This document shows, piece after piece, positions 44,343 to 53,807 of a DNA stretch of 64,000 bases (position 1 is the first letter of the stretch; every line of letters starts with the position of its first letter). A model generated the notes under the pieces. That model had not been told where the DNA came from and ran no database searches. It saw nothing but the letters and a program-made list of their open reading frames with translations. Position numbers and translations under genes: made by a program. This stretch comes from Acidobacteria bacterium UBA2994 (GTDB lineage: Bacteria > Acidobacteriota > Vicinamibacteria > Vicinamibacterales > UBA8438), in assembly GCA_002346545.1 (NCBI GenBank), contig DEAA01000011.1, forward strand, positions 67,867-131,866. The letters are read 5' to 3'.

Positions 44343-45229
44343 CTACTTCGAGACGACGAGCAGTACCGCGGCCACCACTACTACCGAGCAGCCCATCGTC
44401 CAGAGGGTCAGCACCTCGTCGCCCAGCACCGAGCCGAGGACCAGCGCGATCACCGGGTTGACGTAGGCGTAGGTCGCCGCCTTGGCGGGTGTCGAGGCCT
44501 TGAGCAGCCAGAGATAGCAGGCATAGGCAACCGAGCCGAACACCATCACGTAACCCCAGGCCATGAAGGCGCGAGGCGGAACGCCCCCGAGATCAAGCCG
44601 TGCCCACTCGCCGGTCAGCGCCGACAGCACCAGCAGCGCCAGACCTCCCGCCAGCATCTGCATGCCGGCCGAGAGCGCTTGCGAGGCGGGCTGGTCGGCA
44701 TGCCGGGCAAAGACCGACCCGCTGGCCCACAGGAGCGACGCGATGACGATGACCGAGGCGCCGACGGGGTCAAGCTGACGACCGCCGCTCGTCTGCGTCG
44801 GATCAATCAGCAACGTCACCCCGCCGAACCCAAGGACGACGCCGAGCATGACCCGACCGGACGGACGCATACCGCCGGGCCGGCCCCAGTCAATGAGCAC
44901 GACCCACAACGGCACCAAACCGATGATCAGCGCCCCAAGTCCAGACGGTACTGTCTGCAGCGACCAGCTCATCAACCCGTTGCACCAGTCGCCATCGCCA
45001 TGCCGATGAGAGCGGTGGTGAGATAGTGTCGGGGAGCGGGCCACGCCGCGCTATGGCTCCGGGCCCAGGCAAGAAACACCAGTCCCGGCGCCGCAAACCG
45101 GATACCGGCCAGGAAGAACGGCGGAATATCGGCGACGCCGAAGCGTATCGCCAGGTAGGTGGATCCCCAGATCAGATAGATGGCGGCGAACGCCCCGGTC
45201 AGCGCGAGTCGGGACGGCCGGGACGTCAC
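44343..45229 (-). pseudogene. EamA/DMT-family transporter, single frameshift
   Basis: Two overlapping frames together spell one EamA transporter of about 295 residues. The first (start 45229) has IYLIWGSTYLAIRFGVADIP, AGIRFAAPGLVFL and GMAMATGA; the second has NGLMSWSLQTVPSGLGALI, FGGVTLLIDP, SLLWASGSVFARHADQP and YVNPVIALVLGSVLGDEVL. Restoring one base near 44983 (GGTGCAAC to GGTGGCAAC) gives the family's GGNGL junction, so this is a 1-nt loss, either a real lesion or an assembly error. GTG start overlaps the thiolase stop (GTGA), so it was co-expressed with the cluster as an exporter or importer. Confidence 0.8.
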
Positions 45230-46437
45230 GCGCCTTCCTGACCGACGATCACGACCGAGCAGACATTCTGGTGCGGAAAACCACCGAGGTTGTGAGTGAG
45301 CCCGAAGGTCGGCTCCGTCGAACGCTGACGGTCACCGGCGCGCCCCTGCATTTGGAGATAGATCTCGTACAGCATCCTCAGGCCGGAGGCGCCGATCGGG
45401 TGGCCGAAGCACTTCAGCCCCCCATCGATCTGGCACGGCAGGGCACCCTCGGCGTCGAAGACCCCGTCCATAACGTCCTTGATCGCTCCGCCCTCGGGGG
45501 ACAGATGGAGATCCTCCATGGTGACAAGCTCGGTCACCGAGAAGCAGTCGTGTACCTCGGTAAGGCCGATTGCTTCGCGCGGGTTGGAGATGCCGGCCTC
45601 TTCATAGGCACGGGCCGAGGCCACCTGGGTGGTCATGAAATGACTCCCGTCCCACGAGTTGTGTTGTGACTCGGTGCCGTTGGAAACCGACAGCTGAAGC
45701 GCCTTGACGGTCACCAGATCGGTCCTGCCGAGACCCCGCGCGATGTCGGGCGTGGTCACGATGGCGCAGGCGGCCCCATCCGACACCCCGCAGCAATCGA
45801 ACAGCCCGAGCGGATCGGCGATCATCGGCGCGTTGAGCGCACGATCTTCGTCAATTGCCTTCCGCAGGTGAGCCTTCGGGTTCTTCGCTCCGTTGGCGTG
45901 GCTCTTGACCGACACGTGGGCCATTGCCCGCTTCAGGTCCTCACGAGCCACGCCATGCTTGGCCTGATACGCAGTGGCCAACTGCGCGAACGCGCCGGGG
46001 GCCGACAGATTCGACCAGTACATGTCGTTCACCGCGCCCCGGCTCCGCTGCGGGAGACCGCCGTAGCCGGTGTCCTTCAGCTTCTCCACTCCGAGCGCCA
46101 GCGCCACATCGCAGGCTCCGGAGGCCACCGCGTAGACCGCCCCCCGAAACGCCTCGGAGCCGGACGCGCAGTAGTTCTCGACCCGCGTCACCGGAATGAG
46201 TGGCAGGCGCAGCGCCATCGCCAGCGGAATCCCTGACTTCCCGACGTGCTGCTCTTCGATCGCCGTGGCGAACCACGCCGCGTCGATCTGACATTTCTCG
46301 ATGCCGGCGTCGTCTAGCGCCTCGGAGAACGCCTCAAGGATGAGGGCTTCGGCGTTGTCGTTCCAGCGCTCGCCGAAACGGGAGCAGCCCATCCCGAGCA
46401 GGGCGACCTTGTCTCTGATACCGCTGGCCATCGTCAC
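45226..46437 (-). CDS. SCP2-type thiolase / acetyl-CoA acetyltransferase-like
   Basis: A 403-residue thiolase. VENYCASGSEAFRGA holds the acylated cysteine, EVHDCFSVTEL and CFGHPIGASGLRML the catalytic His residues, and THNLGGFPHQNVCSVVI closes it. The form resembles lipid-transfer-protein thiolases and the archaeal acetoacetyl-CoA thiolase that works with HMG-CoA synthase and DUF35. GTG start at 46437 overlaps the preceding stop (GTGA); ATG at 46431 is an alternative. Probably complexed with the fusion protein encoded upstream. Confidence 0.9.
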   Translation of the reverse strand: MTMASGIRDKVALLGMGCSRFGERWNDNAEALILEAFSEALDDAGIEKCQIDAAWFATAIEEQHVGKSGIPLAMALRLPLIPVTRVENYCASGSEAFRGAVYAVASGACDVALALGVEKLKDTGYGGLPQRSRGAVNDMYWSNLSAPGAFAQLATAYQAKHGVAREDLKRAMAHVSVKSHANGAKNPKAHLRKAIDEDRALNAPMIADPLGLFDCCGVSDGAACAIVTTPDIARGLGRTDLVTVKALQLSVSNGTESQHNSWDGSHFMTTQVASARAYEEAGISNPREAIGLTEVHDCFSVTELVTMEDLHLSPEGGAIKDVMDGVFDAEGALPCQIDGGLKCFGHPIGASGLRMLYEIYLQMQGRAGDRQRSTEPTFGLTHNLGGFPHQNVCSVVIVGQEGA

Positions 46438-47906
46438 TCCTCGGCCGGCGCCGAAGGGAGCACCGGCATCGCTTTCCAGAAGTAGCGGCGGAAACCGCGC
46501 ATCGGATCGTAGTCCTTGACCCGAAACACCATCCGCATAGGAACCCCCACCTCTAGGGTGGCTCCCGGGTCAACATCCGTGAAGTCGATCATGGCGCGCC
46601 CACCGCCCTCGAACTGGACCATGCCGTAGTAGGCAGGCGGGTCGGGAGAGTAAGTGAGCCGGTCGGATGTATAGGAATTGAGCTGTGCCGACCGATCGGC
46701 GAAGGGGTACCGATCCTGCGGCCCGGTCGCGCCGCAGTCCGGATTCACACAGGCTCCGCTCGCCGGATACTGCGGCGTGCCGCACGCCCGGCACCGGCCG
46801 CCGATGAACCCAAGTAGCATCGCCCGATTCCGATACAACGTCGTCAGCCCGGTCTGTTTGTCGACCTCCGCTCGTAATCCACGTTCGATCGTGATCAAGT
46901 CATTGATCGCGAGATACCGCTGGTAGTTGGTGTCGCTAACCCCCGCCGCGAGACTCCCTTCAATGCCACGCACAGGCTGGCGGTCAGCCAGGCCAGCCCC
47001 GACCCTCAGCACGACGGCATCGCCGCCCTGCCCGAAACCAGTCACCAGAATAAGGTCGCCCTCATCAGCCTCTTGCAGCACATGAACCAGCATAACCAGC
47101 GGATGGGCGACCCCCGTCTCGCCGCAGCTGACCTGCAGGTTGTCCCGCACAGAACCGTCGGACAGACCAAGTCGTCGAGCCAGGGCAGCGGCGACGCGTG
47201 TCGTCGAGGTGGGGAAGCAAAAATGTTGGATGTCCGCGGCCCCGACCCCAGCCGCCGCCAGCGCCCGTTCGACCGCGACGGGCACTAGCTTCTGGTACCC
47301 CTCGTCCCGGATCCAGCGCTCCTCCCAAACGTAGTCAAAATCTTGATGCTGGCCCCGGTAGTGGTCCACGAAGTCCGCCGTCTCGGTAGCAGCGCCCAGC
47401 ACGACCGCACCACCGTCGCCTTCGCCCACGAGGATCGCGGCAGCCCCGTCGCCGCTGGTCAACTCCAGCGGGCTCGCCACCCGGGTCCGTCGCTTCTCGG
47501 CCGCGGTGACCAGTACCGGGCCCGCTCCGCCGGCGACCGCGTCAATGGCCGTCAGTAGGGCCGACGTGCCCGCGCGCTGCGAGCCGGCGATGTCCAAGGT
47601 ACGGACCGTACTGTCCAACCCGAGCGCCTCAGCCACAATCCCAGCATTCTGACGGTCCTCGAACGGCAACGTGGTCGATGCGAGCCAGAGCGCACCGAGG
47701 GTGCTCCGGTCCAACAAACCCAAGGCGTCACGACACGCTTCAACCGCCATGGTGACCGGGTCTTCGTCCCAATTGGCGATTGCCCGCTCGCCCCGACCTA
47801 GCCCCTTGAGCGCCGGCGCGAACCAGGCATTGGCCTCGACGACGATCTGTCTCGAGAGACGGCGTCTGGGGAGATACCCCCCGAAGGCGTGGATTCCGAC
47901 TGCCAT
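46434..47906 (-). CDS. HMG-CoA-synthase-like protein fused to DUF35 zinc-ribbon/OB domain
   Basis: A 490-residue fusion. Residues 1-370 have the HMG-CoA-synthase fold (GIHAFGGYLPRRRLSR; WDEDPVTMAVEACRDAL; TSGDGAAAILVG; ILVTGFGQGGDAVVL). Residues about 385-490 are a DUF35 domain: CRAC...CVNPDC zinc ribbon, then an OB-fold (YGMVQFEGGGRAMIDF). The nucleophile position reads AGSQRAGT, with Gln110 where HMGS has Cys; the Glu position reads LASTTL and the His position FCFPTS. So HMGS chemistry looks unlikely. In archaea separate HMGS, thiolase and DUF35 proteins form one complex. ATG 47906 chosen for the domain start. Confidence 0.85.
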   Translation of the reverse strand: MAVGIHAFGGYLPRRRLSRQIVVEANAWFAPALKGLGRGERAIANWDEDPVTMAVEACRDALGLLDRSTLGALWLASTTLPFEDRQNAGIVAEALGLDSTVRTLDIAGSQRAGTSALLTAIDAVAGGAGPVLVTAAEKRRTRVASPLELTSGDGAAAILVGEGDGGAVVLGAATETADFVDHYRGQHQDFDYVWEERWIRDEGYQKLVPVAVERALAAAGVGAADIQHFCFPTSTTRVAAALARRLGLSDGSVRDNLQVSCGETGVAHPLVMLVHVLQEADEGDLILVTGFGQGGDAVVLRVGAGLADRQPVRGIEGSLAAGVSDTNYQRYLAINDLITIERGLRAEVDKQTGLTTLYRNRAMLLGFIGGRCRACGTPQYPASGACVNPDCGATGPQDRYPFADRSAQLNSYTSDRLTYSPDPPAYYGMVQFEGGGRAMIDFTDVDPGATLEVGVPMRMVFRVKDYDPMRGFRRYFWKAMPVLPSAPAEE

Positions 47907-47934
47907 CAACCGCTGAGGATATCGCAGGCGCGGA

Positions 47935-48855
47935 TCAGACCGGGTCCCAGCTGAAGATGTCCTGGCTCCGGTCGAGCGGATAGAAGTCGGCGCGAAACGC
48001 CGGCAGCGCCCGGGCCAGAACCGTCTCGGGCGTCCAACCGGCACCATCGTGCAAACCGCGCACCGGACGGTTCTGCCCCATCACGAACAGCTCGTTGCTT
48101 CGCACGGCGAAGATCTGGCCGGAGACGTCCTTGGCGTCGTCCGACGCCAGGGCGACCACCAGCGGCGCGATCTTCTCAGGCGTCATCCGCTTCAGCTTCT
48201 CCACCCGGGCGCGCTGCACGTCGTCGGTGATCGGAATCGATCCGATGAGGCGACTCCAGGCAAATGGTGCGATGCAGTTCGAGCGGACGCCGAATCGAGC
48301 CATGTCGAGCGCGATCGACTTCGACAGTCCGACGATACCCATCTTGGCCGCGGCGTAGTTCGCCTGGCCGAAGTTGCCGATCAGGCCGGACGTCGAGGTC
48401 ATGTGCACGAAGCATCCCGACTCCTCCTTGCGGAAGTGGGGCGCCGCGGCGCTCGAGACATTGAAGGACCCCTTCAGATGCACGTCGAGCACGGCGTCCC
48501 AGTCTTCCTCGGTCATCTTGTGAAAGATGACGTCCCGCAGGATACCCGCGTTGTTAACGACGATGTCAAGGCGACCGAAGCAGTCGAGCGCCTGCTCGAC
48601 CATGCCGCGCGCGGCGGAGCTGTCAGCGACGCTCTCGCCGTTCAGCTCGGCCTGCCCTCCAGCGTTCCGGATGGCGGTGACCGTCTCGAGAGCGGGCGCC
48701 CGATCGCTGCCCTGACCCGTTTCGCTCCCACCCAGATCGTTGACCAACACCGATGCCCCGTGCGCGGCCAGCAGCTGAGCCACGGCGGCTCCCACTCCAC
48801 GACCCGCGCCGGTCACCAGCGCAACCTTTCCCTCAACGACTCCCGTTGTGCTCAT
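47935..48855 (-). CDS. Short-chain dehydrogenase, MFE2-type 3-hydroxyacyl-CoA dehydrogenase-like
   Basis: A 306-residue SDR. NAD-binding TGAGRGVG is near residues 15-22, VNDLGG follows strand 2, NNAGILRD and the Ser-Tyr-Lys triad (TSTSGLIGNFGQANYAAAK) are intact. The VNDLGG and C-terminal extension (FVMGQNRPVRG; PLDRSQDIFSW) match the dehydrogenase part of peroxisomal multifunctional enzyme 2 and related acyl-CoA enzymes. It likely oxidises a 3-hydroxyacyl-CoA for the thiolases alongside. ATG 48855 follows GGAGGAGG closely; an upstream start would lie in the cupin gene. Confidence 0.89.
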   Translation of the reverse strand: MSTTGVVEGKVALVTGAGRGVGAAVAQLLAAHGASVLVNDLGGSETGQGSDRAPALETVTAIRNAGGQAELNGESVADSSAARGMVEQALDCFGRLDIVVNNAGILRDVIFHKMTEEDWDAVLDVHLKGSFNVSSAAAPHFRKEESGCFVHMTSTSGLIGNFGQANYAAAKMGIVGLSKSIALDMARFGVRSNCIAPFAWSRLIGSIPITDDVQRARVEKLKRMTPEKIAPLVVALASDDAKDVSGQIFAVRSNELFVMGQNRPVRGLHDGAGWTPETVLARALPAFRADFYPLDRSQDIFSWDPV

Positions 48856-48964
48856 GCCTCCTCCGCGTGGACATCCTCTACCCAGTCCCCGCCCAAGAGT
48901 TATGGGAGGAAGACGCCGCTGACAGCATACGGTGGGTACAGGACGGTGTCGATCCCGGGCTGCC

Positions 48965-49912
48965 TCATGAGCCGGGCACGGCCGGAACACGGACAAGCAC
49001 GTAGGTCACCTGCCCACCAGTCGGCACCAGGTAGCCATGAGGCGTCCGGGCGGGAATGTGTAGCACATCGCCTGCAGCCACCGGGTGGCGCACGCCGTCC
49101 GCGATCCCCGAGCCCAGGCTGCCGTTCCGATCGAGTATTTCGCCGCCCACGAGGAGTTCCCCAGCACCGCTGGTCACGAACACCACATCGATAATCTCGT
49201 CGTGGATCTCGGGCACTCCGTTCGCGTCGCGGTGAATGTGCCGGAAGCGGTGGGAGCGGACGGGACTGCCGTAGTCGGCAAGCGTCTCACGCGACGACCG
49301 GTCGGGTCGGATGCTGCCGACCAGCGCCATCCGTCGGGTCTCGAGCTCGTCGGCGCGCCACAACGCGAACCCGTCTGGACGAAACGTCAGGGTCGGCGCG
49401 TCGGGGGGTACCACCCGCTCACCGACGAGCGCCGGCATCCGCACGAGCACATAGGTAACCTGCCCGCCTTCCGGCACGAGATAGCGGTGCGGAGTGTCGG
49501 CCGGAATGTGGAGGATGTCGCCGGCCGCCACCGCATACTGCTCGCCTCCTCGGATGGCGCGACCGGTGAGCTCGGGCGGCGTCCCTCGAGGTTCGACCAG
49601 CGCGCCTCCAACCTGCAGCACCGCGGCGCCGCTCTGGATGAACACGACATCTTCGATGTCGCGATGCTGCTCGGGGGCCCCATCGCGGACCCGATGGATG
49701 AACCGAAATCGATGTGACCTGGTCGCGGTCTCATAGTCTCCCAGCGTCTCTCGCGCCGACCCATCCGCGCCAACGTGGGTGCCGAGCGCCGTCCGCCGCT
49801 CGGCCAGTTCGTCGGCGCTCCAGCGAACGAACCCAGGCGTCTGGCCGCCGGCCGAGGCGGCAAGCAGCGACCAGGCAAGCGTGGCAACGAACCACCGAGG
49901 AAACACCATCAT
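48965..49912 (-). CDS. Exported bicupin protein with internal duplication
   Basis: A 315-residue exported protein (signal peptide with TLAWSLLAASAGGQ) made of two similar cupin halves. The first has RWSADELAERRTALG, SHRFRFIHR, VVFIQSGAAVLQVGG, AAGDILHIPADTPHRYLVP; the second LWRADELETRRMAL, SHRFRHIHRD, VVFVTSGAGELLVGG, AAGDVLHIPARTPHGYLVP. Both end GGQVTYVLVRMPA or VRVPA. His residues in each half suit metal binding. Function unknown. Placed between thiolase and SDR genes, though those act in the cytoplasm. Confidence 0.86.
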   Translation of the reverse strand: MMVFPRWFVATLAWSLLAASAGGQTPGFVRWSADELAERRTALGTHVGADGSARETLGDYETATRSHRFRFIHRVRDGAPEQHRDIEDVVFIQSGAAVLQVGGALVEPRGTPPELTGRAIRGGEQYAVAAGDILHIPADTPHRYLVPEGGQVTYVLVRMPALVGERVVPPDAPTLTFRPDGFALWRADELETRRMALVGSIRPDRSSRETLADYGSPVRSHRFRHIHRDANGVPEIHDEIIDVVFVTSGAGELLVGGEILDRNGSLGSGIADGVRHPVAAGDVLHIPARTPHGYLVPTGGQVTYVLVRVPAVPGS

Positions 49913-49974
49913 AACTGCAGGGTTTGGGCACGATCCTGGACGTTCGCGGGGTCGGGAAACACCTAGCGGCGTCC

Positions 49975-51162
49975 TCAGCAGGCCTCGAACAAACCGGCGG
50001 CCCCCATCCCCTTACCGATACACATCGACACAAGGCCGAGGGTCTTGTTCCGCCGCCTAAGCTCGCGGAGGATATGGCCCGTCAGCCGCGCCCCAGTCAT
50101 CCCGAACGGATGGCCGATGGCAATTGATCCGCCGTTCACGTTGTAGATCTCGTTGTCGATGCCGAGCGTGTCGCGGCAGTACACACACTGCGACGCGAAC
50201 GCCTCGTTCAACTCCACTAGCTCGATATCGTCGAGGGTCAAATTCTTAGCCTTCAGCAGTTTCGGGATCGCGAACACCGGACCGATGCCCATCTCGTCCG
50301 GCTCGCACCCGGCCACGGTGAACCCCCTGAAGTAGGCCATCGGCGTCAACCCGAGTTGCTGGGCACGCCGCTCGGACATAACGAGCGCCATCGACGCACC
50401 GTCGGACAACTGGGACGAGTTTCCGGCCGTCACGCTGCCCTCCTCCTCGAACGCCGACGGCAGCTTGGCGAGCCCCTCAATCGTGGTCGTCGGCCGGTTG
50501 CATTCGTCACCCTCGACGGTTCCCTCGACCACCGCTGTCTCTTTCGTCGCCTTGTCGATAACCTTTCGCCACTCGACCGTCATCGGCACAATTTCGTCAT
50601 CAAGCTTGCCGGCGTCCTGTGCCGCCGCGTAACGCTGCTGGCTCTGGAGCGCATACTCATCCTGCCGCTCGCGGCTAACCTGGTAGCGGCGGGCCACGAC
50701 CTCGGCCGTGTTTCCCATCGCCATATAGATCTCGGGCTTCTCGTCTAGCAACCGCTGGTGGTTATCGAAGTCGGCCGGCGATCGGTGTTCGAGACGCGTG
50801 ATCGACTCGACGCCCCCCGCCACGGCGACCTCAGCGCAGCCACTGGCAATCTGATTGGCCGCCATCGCGATCGAGTTGAGCCCGGATGAGCAGGCCCGGC
50901 TGATCGTGGTGGCCGGAACCGTGATCGGCAGCCGTGATAAAGCCACGGCATGCCTGGCCATGTTGCCTGACTGCTCGCCGATCTGGCGTCCGGCGCCAAG
51001 GATGACATCGTCGACCTCGGCCGGGGCGAGTGAGGGCGAGCGGTCGAGCAGCGCATCGATGCAGTGGGCGACCAGATCGTCCGCGCGGGTGAGGTTAAAC
51101 GTGCCACGGTGCGACTTAGCGAGACCGGTGCGAATGCTGTCGACGATGACAACCTGGCTCAT
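49975..51162 (-). CDS. Acetyl-CoA C-acyltransferase (thiolase)
   Basis: A 395-residue classical thiolase. [16 protein letters not shown] holds the acylated Cys, [19 protein letters not shown] the His, and [16 protein letters not shown] the second catalytic Cys near the end. It cleaves 3-ketoacyl-CoA to acetyl-CoA and a shortened acyl-CoA. GGAGGG lies 6 nt before ATG 51162. First gene of the minus-strand CoA cluster, divergent from the CoA-transferase genes, so one intergenic promoter region of about 100 bp may control both. Confidence 0.92.
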   Translation of the reverse strand: MSQVVIVDSIRTGLAKSHRGTFNLTRADDLVAHCIDALLDRSPSLAPAEVDDVILGAGRQIGEQSGNMARHAVALSRLPITVPATTISRACSSGLNSIAMAANQIASGCAEVAVAGGVESITRLEHRSPADFDNHQRLLDEKPEIYMAMGNTAEVVARRYQVSRERQDEYALQSQQRYAAAQDAGKLDDEIVPMTVEWRKVIDKATKETAVVEGTVEGDECNRPTTTIEGLAKLPSAFEEEGSVTAGNSSQLSDGASMALVMSERRAQQLGLTPMAYFRGFTVAGCEPDEMGIGPVFAIPKLLKAKNLTLDDIELVELNEAFASQCVYCRDTLGIDNEIYNVNGGSIAIGHPFGMTGARLTGHILRELRRRNKTLGLVSMCIGKGMGAAGLFEAC

Positions 51163-51268
51163 ACTGCCCTCCAACACGATGACCGGATGCGATGCGGTCC
51201 CATACGGCTTGCATCCTAGAATAGGCGAAGCGGCGCGGTATTGTAGCAACGTCTAGAATGTCCAAGCA

Positions 51269-51967
51269 GTGAACAAAGTCTACAAGTCTTCGACGAGGGC
51301 GCTCGACGGGCTCCTTACCGACGGTATCACCATCATGGCGGGCGGATTCGGGCTGTGCGGGGCGCCGCTCAACCTGATCAACGCGGTGCTTGAGTCTGGC
51401 GTGAAGCGCCTGACCTGTGTCAGCAACAACGCCGGCGTGGACGGCGCCGGTCTCGGGCTACTGCTAGAAACGCGCCAGATCGACAAGATGATCGCGACCT
51501 ACTTCGGCTCGACCAAGATCTTCCAACAGCAGTATCTGGACGGCATCATCGAGGTGGAGCTGAACCCCCAGGGCACCATGGTGGAACGGATGCGAGCCGG
51601 AGGGGCGGGCATCGCCGCCTTCTACACACCGACCGGCTACGGGACCCCGCTGGCCGAAGGAAAAGAAACCCGTGAATTCGACGGACGCGGCTACGTGATG
51701 GAGACCGGTCTACGCTCGGACGTTTCGCTAGTCCGCGCGTGGAAGGCAGATACCGACGGTAATCTCATTTACCGGATGTCCGCCCGCAACTTCAATCCGC
51801 CCATGGCCGAAGCGGGGGCAGCGACCGTGGCTGAGGTCGAGGAGATTGTTTCGGCCGGGACGCTCGACCCAGATCACATCCACACACCGGGTATCTACGT
51901 CGACCGGGTCGTGGTGGGCGAAGACATGGAACCAATCGTTGAGGTGCGTCGCACTAGGAGTGAGTGA
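51269..51967 (+). CDS. scoA: 3-oxoacid CoA-transferase subunit A
   Basis: A 232-residue alpha subunit: [18 protein letters not shown] (CoA-binding glycine-rich segment), [53 protein letters not shown], and [15 protein letters not shown]. It pairs with subunit B to move CoA between succinyl-CoA and 3-oxoacids such as acetoacetate. Start is GTG at 51269; an ATG at 51258 hits a stop after four codons. The coupled B gene follows at once. Confidence 0.93.
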   Translation: MNKVYKSSTRALDGLLTDGITIMAGGFGLCGAPLNLINAVLESGVKRLTCVSNNAGVDGAGLGLLLETRQIDKMIATYFGSTKIFQQQYLDGIIEVELNPQGTMVERMRAGGAGIAAFYTPTGYGTPLAEGKETREFDGRGYVMETGLRSDVSLVRAWKADTDGNLIYRMSARNFNPPMAEAGAATVAEVEEIVSAGTLDPDHIHTPGIYVDRVVVGEDMEPIVEVRRTRSE

Positions 51968-52623
51968 TGGCGCTGACCCGAGAACAGGTCGCCCGGCGGG
52001 CTGCGCAGGAGATCGCCGACGGTAGCTACGTCAACCTCGGTATCGGCATTCCAACCCTCTGCGCGAACTTCCTGCCCGAGGACGTGCACATCGTGCTGCA
52101 CAGCGAGAACGGCATCCTTGGGGTGGGCCCCTATCCCACCGAGAATGAGGTGCAGGCCGAACTGACCAACGCCGGCAAGGAAACAGTGACGGTCGTCCCC
52201 GGCGCCAGCTTTTTTAGCAGCACCGAGAGCTTCGCCATGATCCGGGGTGGTCACGTCGATCTAGCGGTGCTCGGTGCGATGCAGGTCTCGGCCACCGGCG
52301 ATCTGGCCAACTGGAGCATCCCCGACAAGATGGTCAAGGGACCAGGCGGCGCGATGGATCTCGTAGCGGGCGCCAAACAGGTGCTAGTGGTGATGGACCA
52401 CACCGCCAAGAACGGCGACCCGAAGATCCTCGGTGCCTGCACACTTCCGCTCACGGGTCAGCGCGTGGTCAACACCATAGTCTCGTCATTTGGTGTGTTC
52501 CGGGTCCGGGAGGACGGCATGCACCTGACCGAGCGCGCCCCCGGCATCAGCGTGGACAAGATCCGTACCGCGACCGAGGCCGAGCTGGTTATCGACGGCG
52601 ACGTGCCTGAGATCTCGATCTAA
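51967..52623 (+). CDS. scoB: 3-oxoacid CoA-transferase subunit B
   Basis: A 218-residue beta subunit: [27 protein letters not shown] with the catalytic Glu, [37 protein letters not shown] and TDHTAK-like [12 protein letters not shown] at 51967 overlaps the subunit A stop by one base (TGATG), with AGGAG at 51956-51960; GTG at 51964 is an alternative. Feeds acetoacetate or similar into acetoacetyl-CoA for the thiolases. Confidence 0.93.
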   Translation: MALTREQVARRAAQEIADGSYVNLGIGIPTLCANFLPEDVHIVLHSENGILGVGPYPTENEVQAELTNAGKETVTVVPGASFFSSTESFAMIRGGHVDLAVLGAMQVSATGDLANWSIPDKMVKGPGGAMDLVAGAKQVLVVMDHTAKNGDPKILGACTLPLTGQRVVNTIVSSFGVFRVREDGMHLTERAPGISVDKIRTATEAELVIDGDVPEISI

Positions 52624-52867
52624 GAGCTCACACCGTCGGTTCGAAGACCGAGTCGTTCGACGTGAGTGCGGAGCGACCATCGCCTGCGGCATTGACGGCC
52701 GATGAGCCAATCGTGACGCTCGCGTTCAAGTTCAAGCCACGCGCGCATCTGCGGTTGAAGGCCAGGCGAGTTCCAAGAGCGGCCCCACTGCTCCCCCCTG
52801 ACTGTGGATGGGAGCGGCAGCGGAGCTGACGACCGTGAGGGTGGACCGCGCTAGCGACCCGTGCTTG

Positions 52868-53422
52868 CTACTGGACCTCGCAGCGCGGCTCTTGCCGGCT
52901 GTCGGGACCATCGCGATAGGTCTTGTGACAATGGGTGCAGGACTCGTTGACGTAGTTCACCGCTTCCCAGACGGCGTCCCAGTTCTGTTCGCGGGCCCCG
53001 TTCAGCGCGTCTATCGAATACTCCTCAAGCATTCGAGCACCTTCGATGTAATCGGCCTGGTCGACCGGCGCCGGGACGCCGTTGTCGCATAGACGCCCTG
53101 GGAGCATTGCGAGCTTAGCGCCGTCAGCCAGCGCCACCGCGGCCCCCGCCACCTCCGGCCAGCCACGATAGATCGTTGCGAACCGGGACGAAGCACTCCC
53201 GATCAGGGCAGAGACGGCGTCTCGGGTCTCGGAGTTCATCTCGGGTACCGGACCACCGGGCTCGACCGCCTGCGCGTCGAACAACTTGTTCGCGTTCGGA
53301 AACATGAGGCCGCGCATCAACTCGGCGAGATTCCCGATAGGCTCCTCGCTGACTCCCTGAGCCAGAGCGGTACCTGGCACCAACACCACCGACAACACCA
53401 ACACGCTGACGAGTCGTTTCAC
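52868..53422 (-). CDS. Cytochrome c'-like (type II) heme protein
   Basis: A 184-residue exported protein (signal peptide SVLVLSVVLVPGTALAQ). Helical throughout, with one C-terminal heme motif CTHCHKTYRD at about 166-175; the CxxCH-x2-YR form and its place in the last helix match cytochrome c' of the four-helix-bundle class. Such proteins bind NO or CO or carry electrons. GTG start at 53422 has GGAGGTG upstream. Downstream on the plus side lies the CoA-transferase unit, convergent. Confidence 0.82.
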   Translation of the reverse strand: MKRLVSVLVLSVVLVPGTALAQGVSEEPIGNLAELMRGLMFPNANKLFDAQAVEPGGPVPEMNSETRDAVSALIGSASSRFATIYRGWPEVAGAAVALADGAKLAMLPGRLCDNGVPAPVDQADYIEGARMLEEYSIDALNGAREQNWDAVWEAVNYVNESCTHCHKTYRDGPDSRQEPRCEVQ

Positions 53423-53807
53423 ACTACACCTCCAAACACAGCTAACTTACATGGTATCAGCACCATGGCCGCAGACGACCTGAACACTTCCTGAACTCCA
53501 AGTATAGAGACAATAGATAATTTGGGGCACCCGATCCACCAGCCGATGGAATCGAGGGGGTGGCACCCGATCCTAGAGTGGCGCCACCCAAGGAGCATCA
53601 ATGCAGACTCTCACCGGTACGAGCCACGTCAACAACAACGTCACGATCAGCGCCAGTCAGGAAGGAAGCGGATCGGCCGTGGTGTGGAACTCCGGCTTTA
53701 CCCTCCCGGGCGCACCGAAGGAAGATGTCGTCTCGTCGGTCCCAGAGCGTGCACCAAACCGATACGGCGCCCCTGCGTCAGCAGTTACCGAACTAGACGG
53801 CGCCAAA
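53423..53807. other. Intergenic region with short direct repeat and hairpin
   Basis: No convincing gene. The 53430-53530 part is AT-richer and probably carries the cytochrome c'-like gene's promoter (minus strand). GGCACCCGATCC occurs twice, at 53526-53537 and 53562-53573. GGGTGGC (53558-53564) and GCCACCC (53583-53589) could form a hairpin with an 18-nt loop. An AAGGAG before an ATG at 53601 leads into a frame that soon runs antisense to the VWFA gene. Confidence 0.4.
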
